Notes: a model not told the origin generated them from the sequence alone. 20,559 nucleotides of DNA from DATGZX01 sp035296965 (GCA_035296965.1 DATGZX010000215.1:1-20559); one strand, 5' to 3'. Counted from the first letter of the stretch, positions 6,189 through 13,983 are shown. Translations and numbers: made by a program.

Positions 6189-9068
6189 TTATTGGCTCAC
6201 GCTGCTCGCATCTTGCTTCAAACGGCGCGCCTGCAGTTCCATGACCTTAGCGTCCTTGATGTTCATGAGCGCGGCGGCCTCCTCTCTGAAAAGCATTTGC
6301 TCGTCCGTAAACGCGTCCTTCTCTTCCATCCACTGGACTGCTTTCTCCCAGTATTTATGCGCATCTTCCTTGTGGCCGAGCTTCCAGTTTGACATCGCGA
6401 GGAAAAACCAGTCGGCTTCATCAGGCTCGCCCAACTCCACAGACTTGCTGAGGGCCGTGACAGCCAGCGCGTACTGACCCATCCTGTAATGTGCTACTCC
6501 TAACGCGTTCCACTTGTACCCGTGGGTTGGATAATGATCCGCCACCTCTTTCGCCAGTCTGACGGCCCGTTGTGGATCTCGCAGTGTGCAAATGGGGCAA
6601 CTCGCAAGCAAGAACGCGAAGTTGCTAATGGCGCCTCCCACGTCAGGATCGTTCGCCTGGTCACCGAAATCTCTCATGAATTGTTCCCAGAGAGCGAGAG
6701 AAACGTGGAAAAGTTGTTCAGCCTCATCAGTTCTTCCTCTTGCGAACAGGAAGGTCGCCAATGCGTAGTAACAGTCGAGGAGAGCCGCGCGGGACAGCCA
6801 ATCGTGGGGATCCGAATGCACGACATCCTCCCCATGGATCTTCGCGATTTTGAATGCACGTTCCGCGTCGGGCCAACGGCCGTACCCAGCGTACATGATG
6901 CCAAGTTCCCTACAAATCGAGCCAAAAGTCCGGCGATACTCAGTGATCGCCGGGTAGTCGATAACCATCTTTTCCATAATGAGCTTGGCCTTTTCATAAG
7001 CCAGTAAGGCCTCCGACTTTTGCCCGCTCAAGTTTTGCAGCTGAGCCAGTTCCACGTAGGTCCGCACCTTGAGTCGCTGATACCGAACAAGTTTGGGTTG
7101 GGAGGACTCCAGTCGCTTAATGAATTCGAACGCCTGGAGAAGATTGGCCCGTGCCTCCTCCCAGCGCTGCTGCCGCTTGTAAACATTGGCCAGATCCCTG
7201 TAGACGCCTGCCAATTGTTCTTCGTAGTAACGCTCCGAAGCGTAGTCATTCATCAATTGACCATACTTGGCGATTGCTTTCTTCAGGCTCTCTTCGGCGG
7301 GTCCGTGAAGCGTTAGATGGGCTTGAATTGCGGCAATCCGACAACACGCTTTCGCAGCTCTTTCTTGGCTGGCCTGGTCCTTGTTCTGTCGGTCGACAAA
7401 GCCCTCGTAGAAGTTCAGGGCCTTCTGCAAAAGCGCCTTGTCTTCTGGTTCTAGCTTTTTCTGCCTAGGCAAGCGCTTCTCAGCAAACTCTACATATATC
7501 TCATCCAGAACTTTGTAAGCCGTTTCCAGGCTGGCGTGGGCCGAGGCTCGCTGCATTTCAGCTTCGTGATAATTCGCTTCAGCCTTGTCCCGTTCCCGGG
7601 CGATCAGCAGGGTTGAAAACGCAAAGGCAAACGCCGCCAGAGCTAACATGCCCATGGCGGACCACACGATTGCTTTATGCCGCCGGCCCCACTTGATCAC
7701 ACACTGGCGTAAAGTCGGCCGCCTGGCCTGAATTGGCCTATCTTCGAGAAACCGCCGAAGATCGTCAGCCAGCTCTTGAGCGCTGCCGTAGCGATCCGCC
7801 GCATTCTTCTCGATCGCTTTGAGGACGATGGTCTCCACCTCCTGCGGGACCGATGGGTTGATGCGTCGCAGCGGCTTCGGCTCCTCAAACGCAATCTGGT
7901 GCAACAGCTCCTGCCGATCCTTGCCATTGAAAGCCGGCTCCAGTGTCAGCAGTTCGTAGAGCGTCGCGCCGAGCGAGTAGATGTCGGTGCGGTGATCGAT
8001 GATCACGCGCTGGGCGAGCGCTTGTTCCGGGCTCATGTAGCGGAGCGTGCCCACCAGGTCGCCGGTCATGGTCAGATCGGTCTTGCTCTGGAACTGGGCG
8101 AGGCCGAAGTCGGTGATCCAGAGATGGAGGGGCGAGGAACGAGGGGCGAGGCGTGAGGAATGCAGGGCGAGTGGCGCGTGGTCGAGGAGGAGGTTGCCGG
8201 GCTTGATGTCGCGGTGGACCACGCCCATCTGGTGGGCGTGCTCCAGGGCCTCGGCGGCCTGGATGCCGAGCCGGACGACGTTCGCGAAGAAATCGCGGGT
8301 GGTAATGGAACGCTCAGTGGTCACGGCCAACGCCGTGTTCCCGATTTTGGATTTTAGATCTTGGAACTTAGATCTTTGATCTTGGAAGCTGGAGTTTGGA
8401 ACATCGACGGTAAATCTTTGCTCATTGAACTCGGGAGCCATCTCCTTCGAATCCAAAGCCGAAGGTCGAAGGTCTAAGATCGAAGTTCGAAGATCTGAGA
8501 TCAATTCCGCTAAACTGTGTCCTTCGATCAGCTGCATGGCGTAGTAGTGCACGCCGCGATCGCAGCCGACGTAGAAAACCGGAACGATGTTGGTGTGGTG
8601 CAGGTGGGCAGCCGCCTGGGCCTCGTTCTTGAAGCGCTGAAGCTGGCGACCATCGAGCGTGGCCGCGAACGGCAACACCTTCAAGGCCACGCGCCGACCG
8701 AGGGAGATCTGCACGGCTTCATAAACGACTCCCATGCCGCCGCGGCCGATCTCGCGAACGAGCCGAAAGTCGCCGAGTGGGCCTTCGGGGTGGAGATGCG
8801 CTTGGGCATGAGAAGGCGCCCTCTCCATTTCCGGGTCCGCCTTCTGGATGAATTCCAGCCCTTCGAGCGACCTGGCCAATACTGCCGCAATCTCCGCATG
8901 GCGAGCGAGGAACGCGTCGCGGTCCGGGGACTCGCCAGCTTCGAGTGCCGCCAGATACTCTTCGAGGGCGGCAATGACGCGAAGATCGTCCTCTCTGGGA
9001 GTGGGCTCGCTCTCGACGGGCGGCTGGCAAGCCGTCGATTCCAGGTTGCCGTCATCGAATTGCTTCAT
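6189..9068 (-). CDS. Transmembrane Ser/Thr protein kinase with TPR repeats
   Basis: This is a 959-residue protein of the bacterial PknB-like (Hanks-type) class. Kinase motifs are complete: glycine loop GRGGMG 108-113, Lys130 in VALKVLP, catalytic HRDIKPGN 285-292, DFG 320-322, and SPE 346-348. A single membrane segment at about 466-490 (AIVWSAMGMLALAAFAFAFS) places the kinase in the cytoplasm. Residues about 505-935 outside contain TPR-like helical repeats (WEEARANLLQAFEF, GRWPDAERAFKIAK, GQYALAVTALSKSVEL). I chose the ATG at 9068 rather than a start at 9116. It overlaps the sigma factor stop by one base (TGATG) and has GGGAG upstream. Two in-frame low-complexity insertions lie inside the kinase domain, at about 193-250 and 297-316. 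The tight coupling to the sigma gene suggests that the kinase controls that sigma factor (inference). Confidence 0.93.
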   Translation of the reverse strand: MKQFDDGNLESTACQPPVESEPTPREDDLRVIAALEEYLAALEAGESPDRDAFLARHAEIAAVLARSLEGLEFIQKADPEMERAPSHAQAHLHPEGPLGDFRLVREIGRGGMGVVYEAVQISLGRRVALKVLPFAATLDGRQLQRFKNEAQAAAHLHHTNIVPVFYVGCDRGVHYYAMQLIEGHSLAELISDLRTSILDLRPSALDSKEMAPEFNEQRFTVDVPNSSFQDQRSKFQDLKSKIGNTALAVTTERSITTRDFFANVVRLGIQAAEALEHAHQMGVVHRDIKPGNLLLDHAPLALHSSRLAPRSSPLHLWITDFGLAQFQSKTDLTMTGDLVGTLRYMSPEQALAQRVIIDHRTDIYSLGATLYELLTLEPAFNGKDRQELLHQIAFEEPKPLRRINPSVPQEVETIVLKAIEKNAADRYGSAQELADDLRRFLEDRPIQARRPTLRQCVIKWGRRHKAIVWSAMGMLALAAFAFAFSTLLIARERDKAEANYHEAEMQRASAHASLETAYKVLDEIYVEFAEKRLPRQKKLEPEDKALLQKALNFYEGFVDRQNKDQASQERAAKACCRIAAIQAHLTLHGPAEESLKKAIAKYGQLMNDYASERYYEEQLAGVYRDLANVYKRQQRWEEARANLLQAFEFIKRLESSQPKLVRYQRLKVRTYVELAQLQNLSGQKSEALLAYEKAKLIMEKMVIDYPAITEYRRTFGSICRELGIMYAGYGRWPDAERAFKIAKIHGEDVVHSDPHDWLSRAALLDCYYALATFLFARGRTDEAEQLFHVSLALWEQFMRDFGDQANDPDVGGAISNFAFLLASCPICTLRDPQRAVRLAKEVADHYPTHGYKWNALGVAHYRMGQYALAVTALSKSVELGEPDEADWFFLAMSNWKLGHKEDAHKYWEKAVQWMEEKDAFTDEQMLFREEAAALMNIKDAKVMELQARRLKQDASSVSQ
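8121..8180 (-). repeat. In-frame low-complexity insertion between HRD and DFG of the kinase
   Basis: Residues about 297-316 (HAPLALHSSRLAPRSSPLHL) replace the usual few residues between the catalytic loop NLLLD and the strand WITDFG. The DNA is an irregular repeat of GAGGGGCGAGG-like words on the plus strand. This looks like simple-repeat expansion kept in frame. Confidence 0.6.
8319..8492 (-). repeat. AT-rich in-frame repeat insertion in the kinase N-lobe/C-lobe junction
   Basis: Residues about 193-250 interrupt the usual short link between the hinge region (MQLIEGHSLAELI) and the helix carrying TRDFFANVVRLGIQAAEAL. The DNA is clearly less GC-rich than its surroundings and is made of repeated words around AGATCT, GATCTTGGA and AAGATCGAAG, with the two halves in roughly opposite orientation. 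The encoded text SKFQDLKSKI is repetitive and hydrophilic. Confidence 0.65.
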
Positions 9069-9688
9069 CAGGAATCTCCCAGTACAACGCGCAGGCGGGG
9101 TAAGGCCCGGGCCCAAAGCTTCTTCACGCTCAGCTCGGTACGGTGCATGCGGCGAGCGATCTCCGGGAAGGTTAGCCCTTCCAGGTGACGCAGGATCAAT
9201 ACTTCCCGGTAGGCCTCGGGAAGCAGTTCCAGGCCGTTGGCCAGAAGGAGCGCCTGCTCGCGGCGGTTCGCCCGGTGGCTCGGCGAGCTCGATGCCGCGA
9301 TCAACCCCTGGTCCAGAACTCGCGAGGACTCGTCCAGCTCGGCGGCAAGCGCGCGCTCCAGGCGGACGTCTCGGCTCTGGGTTCCCAGGTAGCGGCGAAC
9401 CAGCTTGGCAAGTCGAGCCGCCAGGATTTGCCGGAGCCAGCTGACGAACTCCCCCTCGCCCCGGCCCCGGAACCTGTCGAAATGGCGATGCGCTTCCAGA
9501 AAGGTCTCTTGCACCAGATCGGCCGCATCGACCTTGCCCTGGAGCCGCCTGCCTATCTGCACGCGGGCCAGGAGCCCGAGGTAACCGCGGTACAGCTCCA
9601 GCAAGAGTCCCAGGGCGGTGTTGTCACCCGTGCGAGCCAGCTGCATGAGCCGTTCGGGGTCCGGACGGGTGTCCGAGCGCATCTGCAT
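9068..9688 (-). CDS. ECF RNA polymerase sigma factor, Planctomycetes family
   Basis: This 206-residue sigma-70 family protein has region 2 at about 27-100 (YLGLLARVQIGRRLQGKVDA, DLVQETFLEAHRHFDRFRG, FVSWLRQILAARLAKLVRRY) and region 4 at about 140-203 (LELLPEAYREVLILRHLEGL, TFPEIARRMHRTELSVKKLW). The latter contains the helix-turn-helix that reads the -35 element. This is the standard layout of the Planctomycetes ECF family, and the start MQMRSDTRPDPERL is also typical. AGGAGGG lies at 9691-9697, only two bases from the ATG at 9688, so the ATG at 9682 (MRSDT) is an equally good start. The earlier in-frame start at 9793 has no support. The 3' end overlaps the kinase gene by one base. ECF groups linked to Ser/Thr kinases are known in Planctomycetes, so phosphorylation-based control is likely here (inference). 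Confidence 0.93.
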   Translation of the reverse strand: MQMRSDTRPDPERLMQLARTGDNTALGLLLELYRGYLGLLARVQIGRRLQGKVDAADLVQETFLEAHRHFDRFRGRGEGEFVSWLRQILAARLAKLVRRYLGTQSRDVRLERALAAELDESSRVLDQGLIAASSSPSHRANRREQALLLANGLELLPEAYREVLILRHLEGLTFPEIARRMHRTELSVKKLWARALPRLRVVLGDS

Positions 9689-9926
9689 AACCCTCCTATA
9701 ACTAAGTCCCGGCGCGAATGCAAAGAGGGCCACGCGAATTGGCAATGTTTTGGATTGCCGACAGAGCAAATAGGGAACGGCGGAATGTGTCACGTGCGCC
9801 TCGGTGGTTTATCGTGTTCGGCCAAAATACTCCGCCGAGCTTCAACAGACCATGCGAATGGAACTTACGTCACGTCAGACGACATCCTTTAGGCCGCCCA
9901 TTTACGGAGCTCGCCATAGACGAAGC

Positions 9927-9977
9927 GGCAAAGGGGTCGGGAGTCTTATTTCTGAAAAGACTCCCGACCCCTTTGCC
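9927..9977. repeat. REP-like palindrome, 21-bp perfect stem
   Basis: GGCAAAGGGGTCGGGAGTCTT (9927-9947; one base dropped here if read as the core GCAAAGGGGTCGGGAGTCTT) is followed by a nine-base loop and its exact reverse complement at 9957-9977. The GGGGTCGGGAGTC word is, from memory, typical of REP-like elements mobilised by Y1 REP-associated transposases. No transposase gene is present in the window. It would form a very stable hairpin in RNA from either strand. Confidence 0.8.
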
Positions 9978-9982
9978 CCGGC

Positions 9983-10048
9983 ATTCATGTGTTCATCAAC
10001 ACCAAACACCTGAAGGACATGAAGAACGAATGGGTGGAAGGCATGTGA
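9983..10048 (+). pseudogene. Possible C-terminal gene remnant next to the REP palindrome
   Basis: Directly after the palindrome one plus-strand frame reads IHVFINTKHLKDMKNEWVEG and then Met and a TGA stop at 10046-10048. Its amino acid composition is that of a real globular protein end and differs from the Arg/Pro-rich text of chance frames nearby. There is no start codon with a ribosome binding site, and the frame runs backward into the palindrome. I cannot name the parent gene. It could also be a chance frame. Confidence 0.3.
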
Positions 10049-10105
10049 ATGGGACGAGAAGGGGCCGCGGATCGCTACGGGGCCGCAGGAACTATCGGTT
10101 AGTCT

Positions 10106-10140
10106 GTAGGGTGCGTCAAGCGTACTCGCGCCGACGCACC
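10106..10140. repeat. GTAGGGTGCGT-type palindromic repeat
   Basis: GGTGCGTC (10110-10117) and GACGCACC (10133-10140) form an 8-bp stem with a 15-base loop, preceded by GTAG. Repeats beginning GTAGGGTGCGT and ending in its complement are common dispersed intergenic elements in several bacterial phyla (recalled, not searched). Confidence 0.6.
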
Positions 10141-10198
10141 ATTCCGGGGTCGGTGCGTTCGCGCCTGTTTCAATCAATGGCCACACCAAGACGTGCAT

Positions 10199-10214
10199 CT
10201 TCGAGTACTCGAAG
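10199..10214. repeat. Perfect 16-bp palindrome
   Basis: CTTCGAGTACTCGAAG is self-complementary and is flanked by GCAT on the left and GTGC on the right, so the symmetry extends further with a single T:G mismatch. It could be a dimeric repressor site or part of the adjoining repeat. Confidence 0.5.
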
Positions 10215-10223
10215 GTGCGGGTA

Positions 10224-10273
10224 GCGGCGAGGTCAGGAGACCTTCGCCGAGCGCGGACCTTCGCCGAGCGCGG
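10224..10273 (+). repeat. Dispersed GGTCAGGAGACC repeat with 17-bp tandem duplication
   Basis: ACCTTCGCCGAGCGCGG occurs twice in tandem (10240-10256 and 10257-10273). The stretch 10224-10254 matches the minus strand of 6052-6082 over 31 bases with one mismatch. Chance translations of this element give SGDLRRARTFAERG-like text, which can be mistaken for protein. Confidence 0.75.
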
Positions 10274-10337
10274 ACGCCGCGAGGCAATTCGTTGGGAGCA
10301 AGGTCCAGCCACTCCAGGCGGAGAACGTCGGGATAAG

Positions 10338-13300
10338 TCAAGGCCTGGTGGGCGGCCGCCTCGCCAATCGCTCAAGTGTGGCCTGTGCCTCTCGAGTCAG
10401 ACGGGCATCAGGCAGTCCTCTTGCCAGCGTCTCCAGCAACTCACGGGCTGCGTCACTGCCGATTAGCTCCAGCAGTTCGACGGCACGCAGCTGGCGCAGC
10501 GTTTCTCCCGAGGGCCGGCGATTCAAAGAGTCGAGGATCTCTTCGATACGTCGTTGCTGCTCTGCTGACGGAGCGGCTTTCAGGGCCGCACGCAAGGCCG
10601 GCCCAGCTTCTTCGCCAAGGTCGATTAGCTGCTTCATTGCGGCCTCGCGCTGCTTAAACTTAGCGCTGTCCAGGCCGGCAATCAACCGCCGAAGCTTGTC
10701 GGACGCGGCGTCGCTGGTCGGCCGCAGGCGGTCGCGGAACAAGCTACTGGCCTGCTTCGGTGCCGCGCTGAACTCGCGAGCGGCGGCGTTGGCCTTGCGT
10801 GCATCTTTGTCCGCCAGGTCGGCCCACCAACTCTCCAGTTGTCGGTCCTCGGCTTTCCCTTCCCGCCGTCCTGGCGTGAGTGCCGAGTCCCAGATGAGAA
10901 TCTGGCCGTCCTGTTGGCCGGAGGCGAGCGCTCGCGAGTCGGGCGCGAAGGCGAGGCAGCTCACGGGAGTGTCGGACGCCACCCGGCGTGGCAATTCCTT
11001 GGCGGTGATCAGGTCCCAGAACTGGATCGTGTTGTCGCCGCGCGCCGTCGCCAGCGTGCGGCCATCGGGGGCGTAGGCGACCTGCCGGAGCAAGTGACCC
11101 GAAGAGCCGCACGCAAGCGTCAGCCGCTCCTTCCCCGTGGCCAACTCCCAGAAGTGCAAAGTATTGTCATAGCGCCAACCAGCGCCTTGCCGCTCTTGCC
11201 GGGAGGTGACTGTTACCAGCGACCGGCCATCGGGCGCGAACGCGTTGAGGCCGAGAAAGCCGTCCGGTTGTCTCAGCGTGAGGACCTCCCGGCCGGTGGC
11301 CACTTCGCGCAGTACCACGCCCACGAGAGTCGGCCCGCCTCGTGCCGGTGGCATACCTAGACCAGCGGCCGGGGCACCCGCCGGGGCCGGGCTGTGGGCC
11401 CGCGGCTCGTAAAGGAATTCCAACACGAGCCTACCATCCGGGGAGAACGTAGGGGGACTCAATACCGGCGACGTGTCTGGCCGACTGCTCAATGCCTTGC
11501 CCGTGGCCAAATCCCAGGCGTTGAAGCCGCCGGAGCCAACGTTTAGCCGCAGGCTCCAGGTGGCCGCCGTCTTGCCATCGGGCGCCACGCTCAGTGCGCG
11601 CACCTCACCGGCGCAGGGAATGCGGCGCAGCTCTTTGCCGTCCGGGTCCTGCAACCTGATGTAGCCGTCGGCGCCACAGGAAACGAGGACCTTGCCGTCT
11701 GGCCCAACCGCGACGGCATTGACTCCTCCGGGATGGCCGGCCAACTCTCGCACGTGCCGGCCGCTCACCACATCCCAGAGTCGGACAGTCCCGTCATAGC
11801 TCCCCGAGACTAGGGAACGTCCGTCCGCCGTGAAGGCGAACGATCTGATCTCGTCGACGTGGGCGGGCTCCTGGAGGACCGGCTTGCCGGTGGCCGCGTC
11901 CCACAGGCGCAGTAGCGGTTCGCTACCGGTCGTCAACAGGCTGCGCCCGTCCGGAGCGAAGCGGAGCGAGCTGACGGCGCGGGTGGGCAAGCGGAAGCGC
12001 CGGAGGAACTCTCCCGTCTTCGCGTCCCAGAGCGCGACCGTGCTCGCGTCGTCAGGCAAATAGGGGTCGGTCGCGTTGGTGGCCAGGGTTTTGCCGTCGC
12101 TGCTGAAGGCCAGGCCGAACCCACCTCGGGCCAGCTCGCCATGGAGCTTGAGCCGTTGTTTGCCCGTGGCCAAGTCCCAGAGCGTGATCGGGCTGTCGCG
12201 CGGGGTGATTGCAAGGGTCTGCGCATCCGGCGCCAAGGCCAGTCCATAGCCGATTGCGATCGGCAAGGGAACCGTCCTCCGAAGCTTTCCGTTGGTCAGG
12301 TCCCAGTGGTAGACCTGGCCGTCCGACAAGGTCACCATCACCAACCCCTTGCCGTCGGGCGTGAAGATGGGCCAGGGTCCTTTCCCCGACGGCCGGGCGC
12401 GAAGATGGGCCGTCTGCTTGCCCGTCATCATGTCCCAGACGCCGACCGAGCCATCATGCGAAGGAGCAGCGAGGAGCTTGCCGTCCGAAGAGCAAGCCAC
12501 GGCCTGCCCGTTAGCCCGGAACTCGTGGAGCCGCTGTCCCGTGGCGGTGTCCCAAACGCAGACCGATTCGCGGCCGGCACCGGCCAGCCGGCGCCCGTCC
12601 GGTGCGAGCCAGAGTGCACAGTAGGATTTGGTCCGGTTGCCATCACGGATTTCCCGGAGCAGCTTGCCGGTCGCCAGGTCCCACAGGCGGACCTCGTCGT
12701 CTCCACCGCTAGCCAGCACCTTGCCGTCGGCTGAAAACGCAGTCGTCAGCTGCATGGGAGGGTGATGGTGCCGCAGCCGCACCGTTCCCATGCGCATCAG
12801 TGCCCCCGCCGGCAAGGGGTCGCCGAAGAAGTCGGCGCGGGCGGGTCGGTCCTTGTCCGCCTCGGGCTGTCCGGCACTTGCGGTGCTCTGGCTCTGGTCC
12901 TGCCTGGCGGCTGCCTCGCCGACGGCACCGGCTTGATGTGCGAGCACGGCAGCCGCTATGCCAATCGTTGCCAGGACCAGAAGCAAGGCCGTGACAAGCT
13001 TGATGTTGCCAGGCAGCATGGCCTTCAGCACTCCTCCGATCAGAGCGGTTCTGACCAGGGTCATGCCGGATACCGCTCGGCCGGCGGCGCGGAGGGAGGT
13101 GGCCCTTAGGGTGGTGAGGGCCAGTGTCGCCGGCAGTGCCGATGCGGTTGCCATTGGCCAGGCCGAGAGGATCAGCAGCGCTGCCGGCCCCATTCCCCGC
13201 CGCACCAGTCGCACGCGTAGGATCCTCCGGCCCTGTTCCAAACGCCTTTTCAGTGTCGCCTTGGTTAATCCCAGCAAGGCGGCGGCCTCGTCCTGCGTCT

Positions 13301-13790
13301 TGCCTTGCAGATAGCACAGTACCAGGGGCGCACGACAGCGCTCGGCAAGAGCGTTCAGCTCCTCGTGCAGAATGCCTTTCGCCTCGCCCCAGGTCAGGTC
13401 CTCTGGGGACGGGACTGACCGGCCAGGTAGACGAGCCTCGCGCTTCCTCCTTCCGTCGGAATTCACGCGTGCTTTCAGCGCCGTCCGGTAGGCCACGCCG
13501 TACAGCCAACTGCTCAGCGAGGTCGCTCGGCGAATCGACCCCGCCTTGCTCGCTAGGGCCAGAAAGGTGGCCTGGAAAGCGTCCTCCGCATCGGCCTCAC
13601 TGTGAAGCACGGCACGGCAAACGTCAAAGACCATCGGTCCGTGTCGGCACAATAGCTCGCGGAACGAGGCCTCGTCTCGCCCGGCCGCGAACTGGCAGAG
13701 CAGTTCCTCGTCGGACGCCTCCTTGAGCCGTTGGTCGTTGACCATGCGCCGGAGCTGATGGAGGATGGGGCTGCACAGTGTCTTGGCCAT
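10338..13790 (-). CDS. ECF sigma factor fused to membrane segment and WD40 propellers
   Basis: This is one 1150-residue polypeptide. Residues 26-100 are sigma region 2 (DEELLCQFAAGRDEASFREL, AEDAFQATFLALASKAGSIR, LSSWLYGVAYRTALKAR). Residues about 143-190 are region 4 (LNALAERCRAPLVLCYLQGK, TQDEAAALLGLTKATLKRRL). A hydrophobic stretch lies at 202-232 and a clear membrane segment at about 265-285 (KLVTALLLVLATIGIAAAVL). Residues about 340-970 hold about 14 WD40-type blades marked by FSxDGKxLA and LWDLATGK, enough for two seven-bladed propellers. Residues 1030-1150 are helical, HEAT-like (KFKQREAAMKQLIDLGEEAG). I chose the ATG at 13790 (MAKTLCSPILHQLRRM) over a TTG at 13859 because it matches the usual start of this family. 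The ribosome binding site is weak (GGAAA). The domain order predicts a cytoplasmic sigma domain tethered to an outside sensor. Confidence 0.92.
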   Translation of the reverse strand: MAKTLCSPILHQLRRMVNDQRLKEASDEELLCQFAAGRDEASFRELLCRHGPMVFDVCRAVLHSEADAEDAFQATFLALASKAGSIRRATSLSSWLYGVAYRTALKARVNSDGRRKREARLPGRSVPSPEDLTWGEAKGILHEELNALAERCRAPLVLCYLQGKTQDEAAALLGLTKATLKRRLEQGRRILRVRLVRRGMGPAALLILSAWPMATASALPATLALTTLRATSLRAAGRAVSGMTLVRTALIGGVLKAMLPGNIKLVTALLLVLATIGIAAAVLAHQAGAVGEAAARQDQSQSTASAGQPEADKDRPARADFFGDPLPAGALMRMGTVRLRHHHPPMQLTTAFSADGKVLASGGDDEVRLWDLATGKLLREIRDGNRTKSYCALWLAPDGRRLAGAGRESVCVWDTATGQRLHEFRANGQAVACSSDGKLLAAPSHDGSVGVWDMMTGKQTAHLRARPSGKGPWPIFTPDGKGLVMVTLSDGQVYHWDLTNGKLRRTVPLPIAIGYGLALAPDAQTLAITPRDSPITLWDLATGKQRLKLHGELARGGFGLAFSSDGKTLATNATDPYLPDDASTVALWDAKTGEFLRRFRLPTRAVSSLRFAPDGRSLLTTGSEPLLRLWDAATGKPVLQEPAHVDEIRSFAFTADGRSLVSGSYDGTVRLWDVVSGRHVRELAGHPGGVNAVAVGPDGKVLVSCGADGYIRLQDPDGKELRRIPCAGEVRALSVAPDGKTAATWSLRLNVGSGGFNAWDLATGKALSSRPDTSPVLSPPTFSPDGRLVLEFLYEPRAHSPAPAGAPAAGLGMPPARGGPTLVGVVLREVATGREVLTLRQPDGFLGLNAFAPDGRSLVTVTSRQERQGAGWRYDNTLHFWELATGKERLTLACGSSGHLLRQVAYAPDGRTLATARGDNTIQFWDLITAKELPRRVASDTPVSCLAFAPDSRALASGQQDGQILIWDSALTPGRREGKAEDRQLESWWADLADKDARKANAAAREFSAAPKQASSLFRDRLRPTSDAASDKLRRLIAGLDSAKFKQREAAMKQLIDLGEEAGPALRAALKAAPSAEQQRRIEEILDSLNRRPSGETLRQLRAVELLELIGSDAARELLETLARGLPDARLTREAQATLERLARRPPTRP

Positions 13791-13894
13791 AAACGTTTCC
13801 GCTGGCGGCATCGGACAATTACTTCTGTTGAGCGCCGGCTCTGGCAAGCCATAGCACAACTAATAGTTCCTCGCCACGGGTCAGGAGCGCATTT

Positions 13895-13969
13895 TTCCCC
13901 GAGCGACCTCCGCCGAAATTCGCGTGCGAGGTCAGAGGCCGGCGCAGAGCTGAGACCCGCGCACGGCTG
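13895..13969. repeat. Intergenic repeat fragment upstream of the sigma-WD40 gene
   Basis: GAGACCCGCGCACGGCTG at 13952-13969 is identical to 6146-6163. The preceding GAGGTCAGAGGCC and GGGTCAGGAGCGC words resemble the GAGGTCAGGAGACC core of the repeats at 6064 and 10226. This looks like a decayed copy of the same dispersed family. Confidence 0.5.
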
Positions 13970-13983
13970 TGTTTGGGGAACCA

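Larger units (their letters stand above)
9689..10337. other. 649-base repeat-rich region without an intact gene
   Basis: No credible intact coding sequence was found here on either strand. The region holds a 51-base REP-like hairpin (9927-9977), a short gene remnant (9983-10048), a GTAGGGTGCGT palindrome (10106-10140), a 16-bp perfect palindrome (10199-10214) and a dispersed repeat with a 17-bp tandem duplication (10224-10273). The part just upstream of the sigma factor (9698-9900) should carry its promoter, but I could not identify one. Confidence 0.7.

Noticed and set aside
9069..9116. 16-residue N-terminal extension of the kinase
   Set aside because: It lies fully inside the sigma factor gene. 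The ATG at 9068 gives a standard one-base overlap and a ribosome binding site.
12709..13509. 266-codon minus-strand frame inside the sigma-WD40 gene
   Set aside because: It is an alternate frame of the same strand, with Arg/Gly-rich text and no motif, while the main frame has sigma and WD40 motifs throughout.
13791..13859. 23-residue N-terminal extension of the sigma-WD40 protein from TTG
   Set aside because: It has no ribosome binding site and no family similarity. The ATG at 13790 fits the usual start of such sigma factors.
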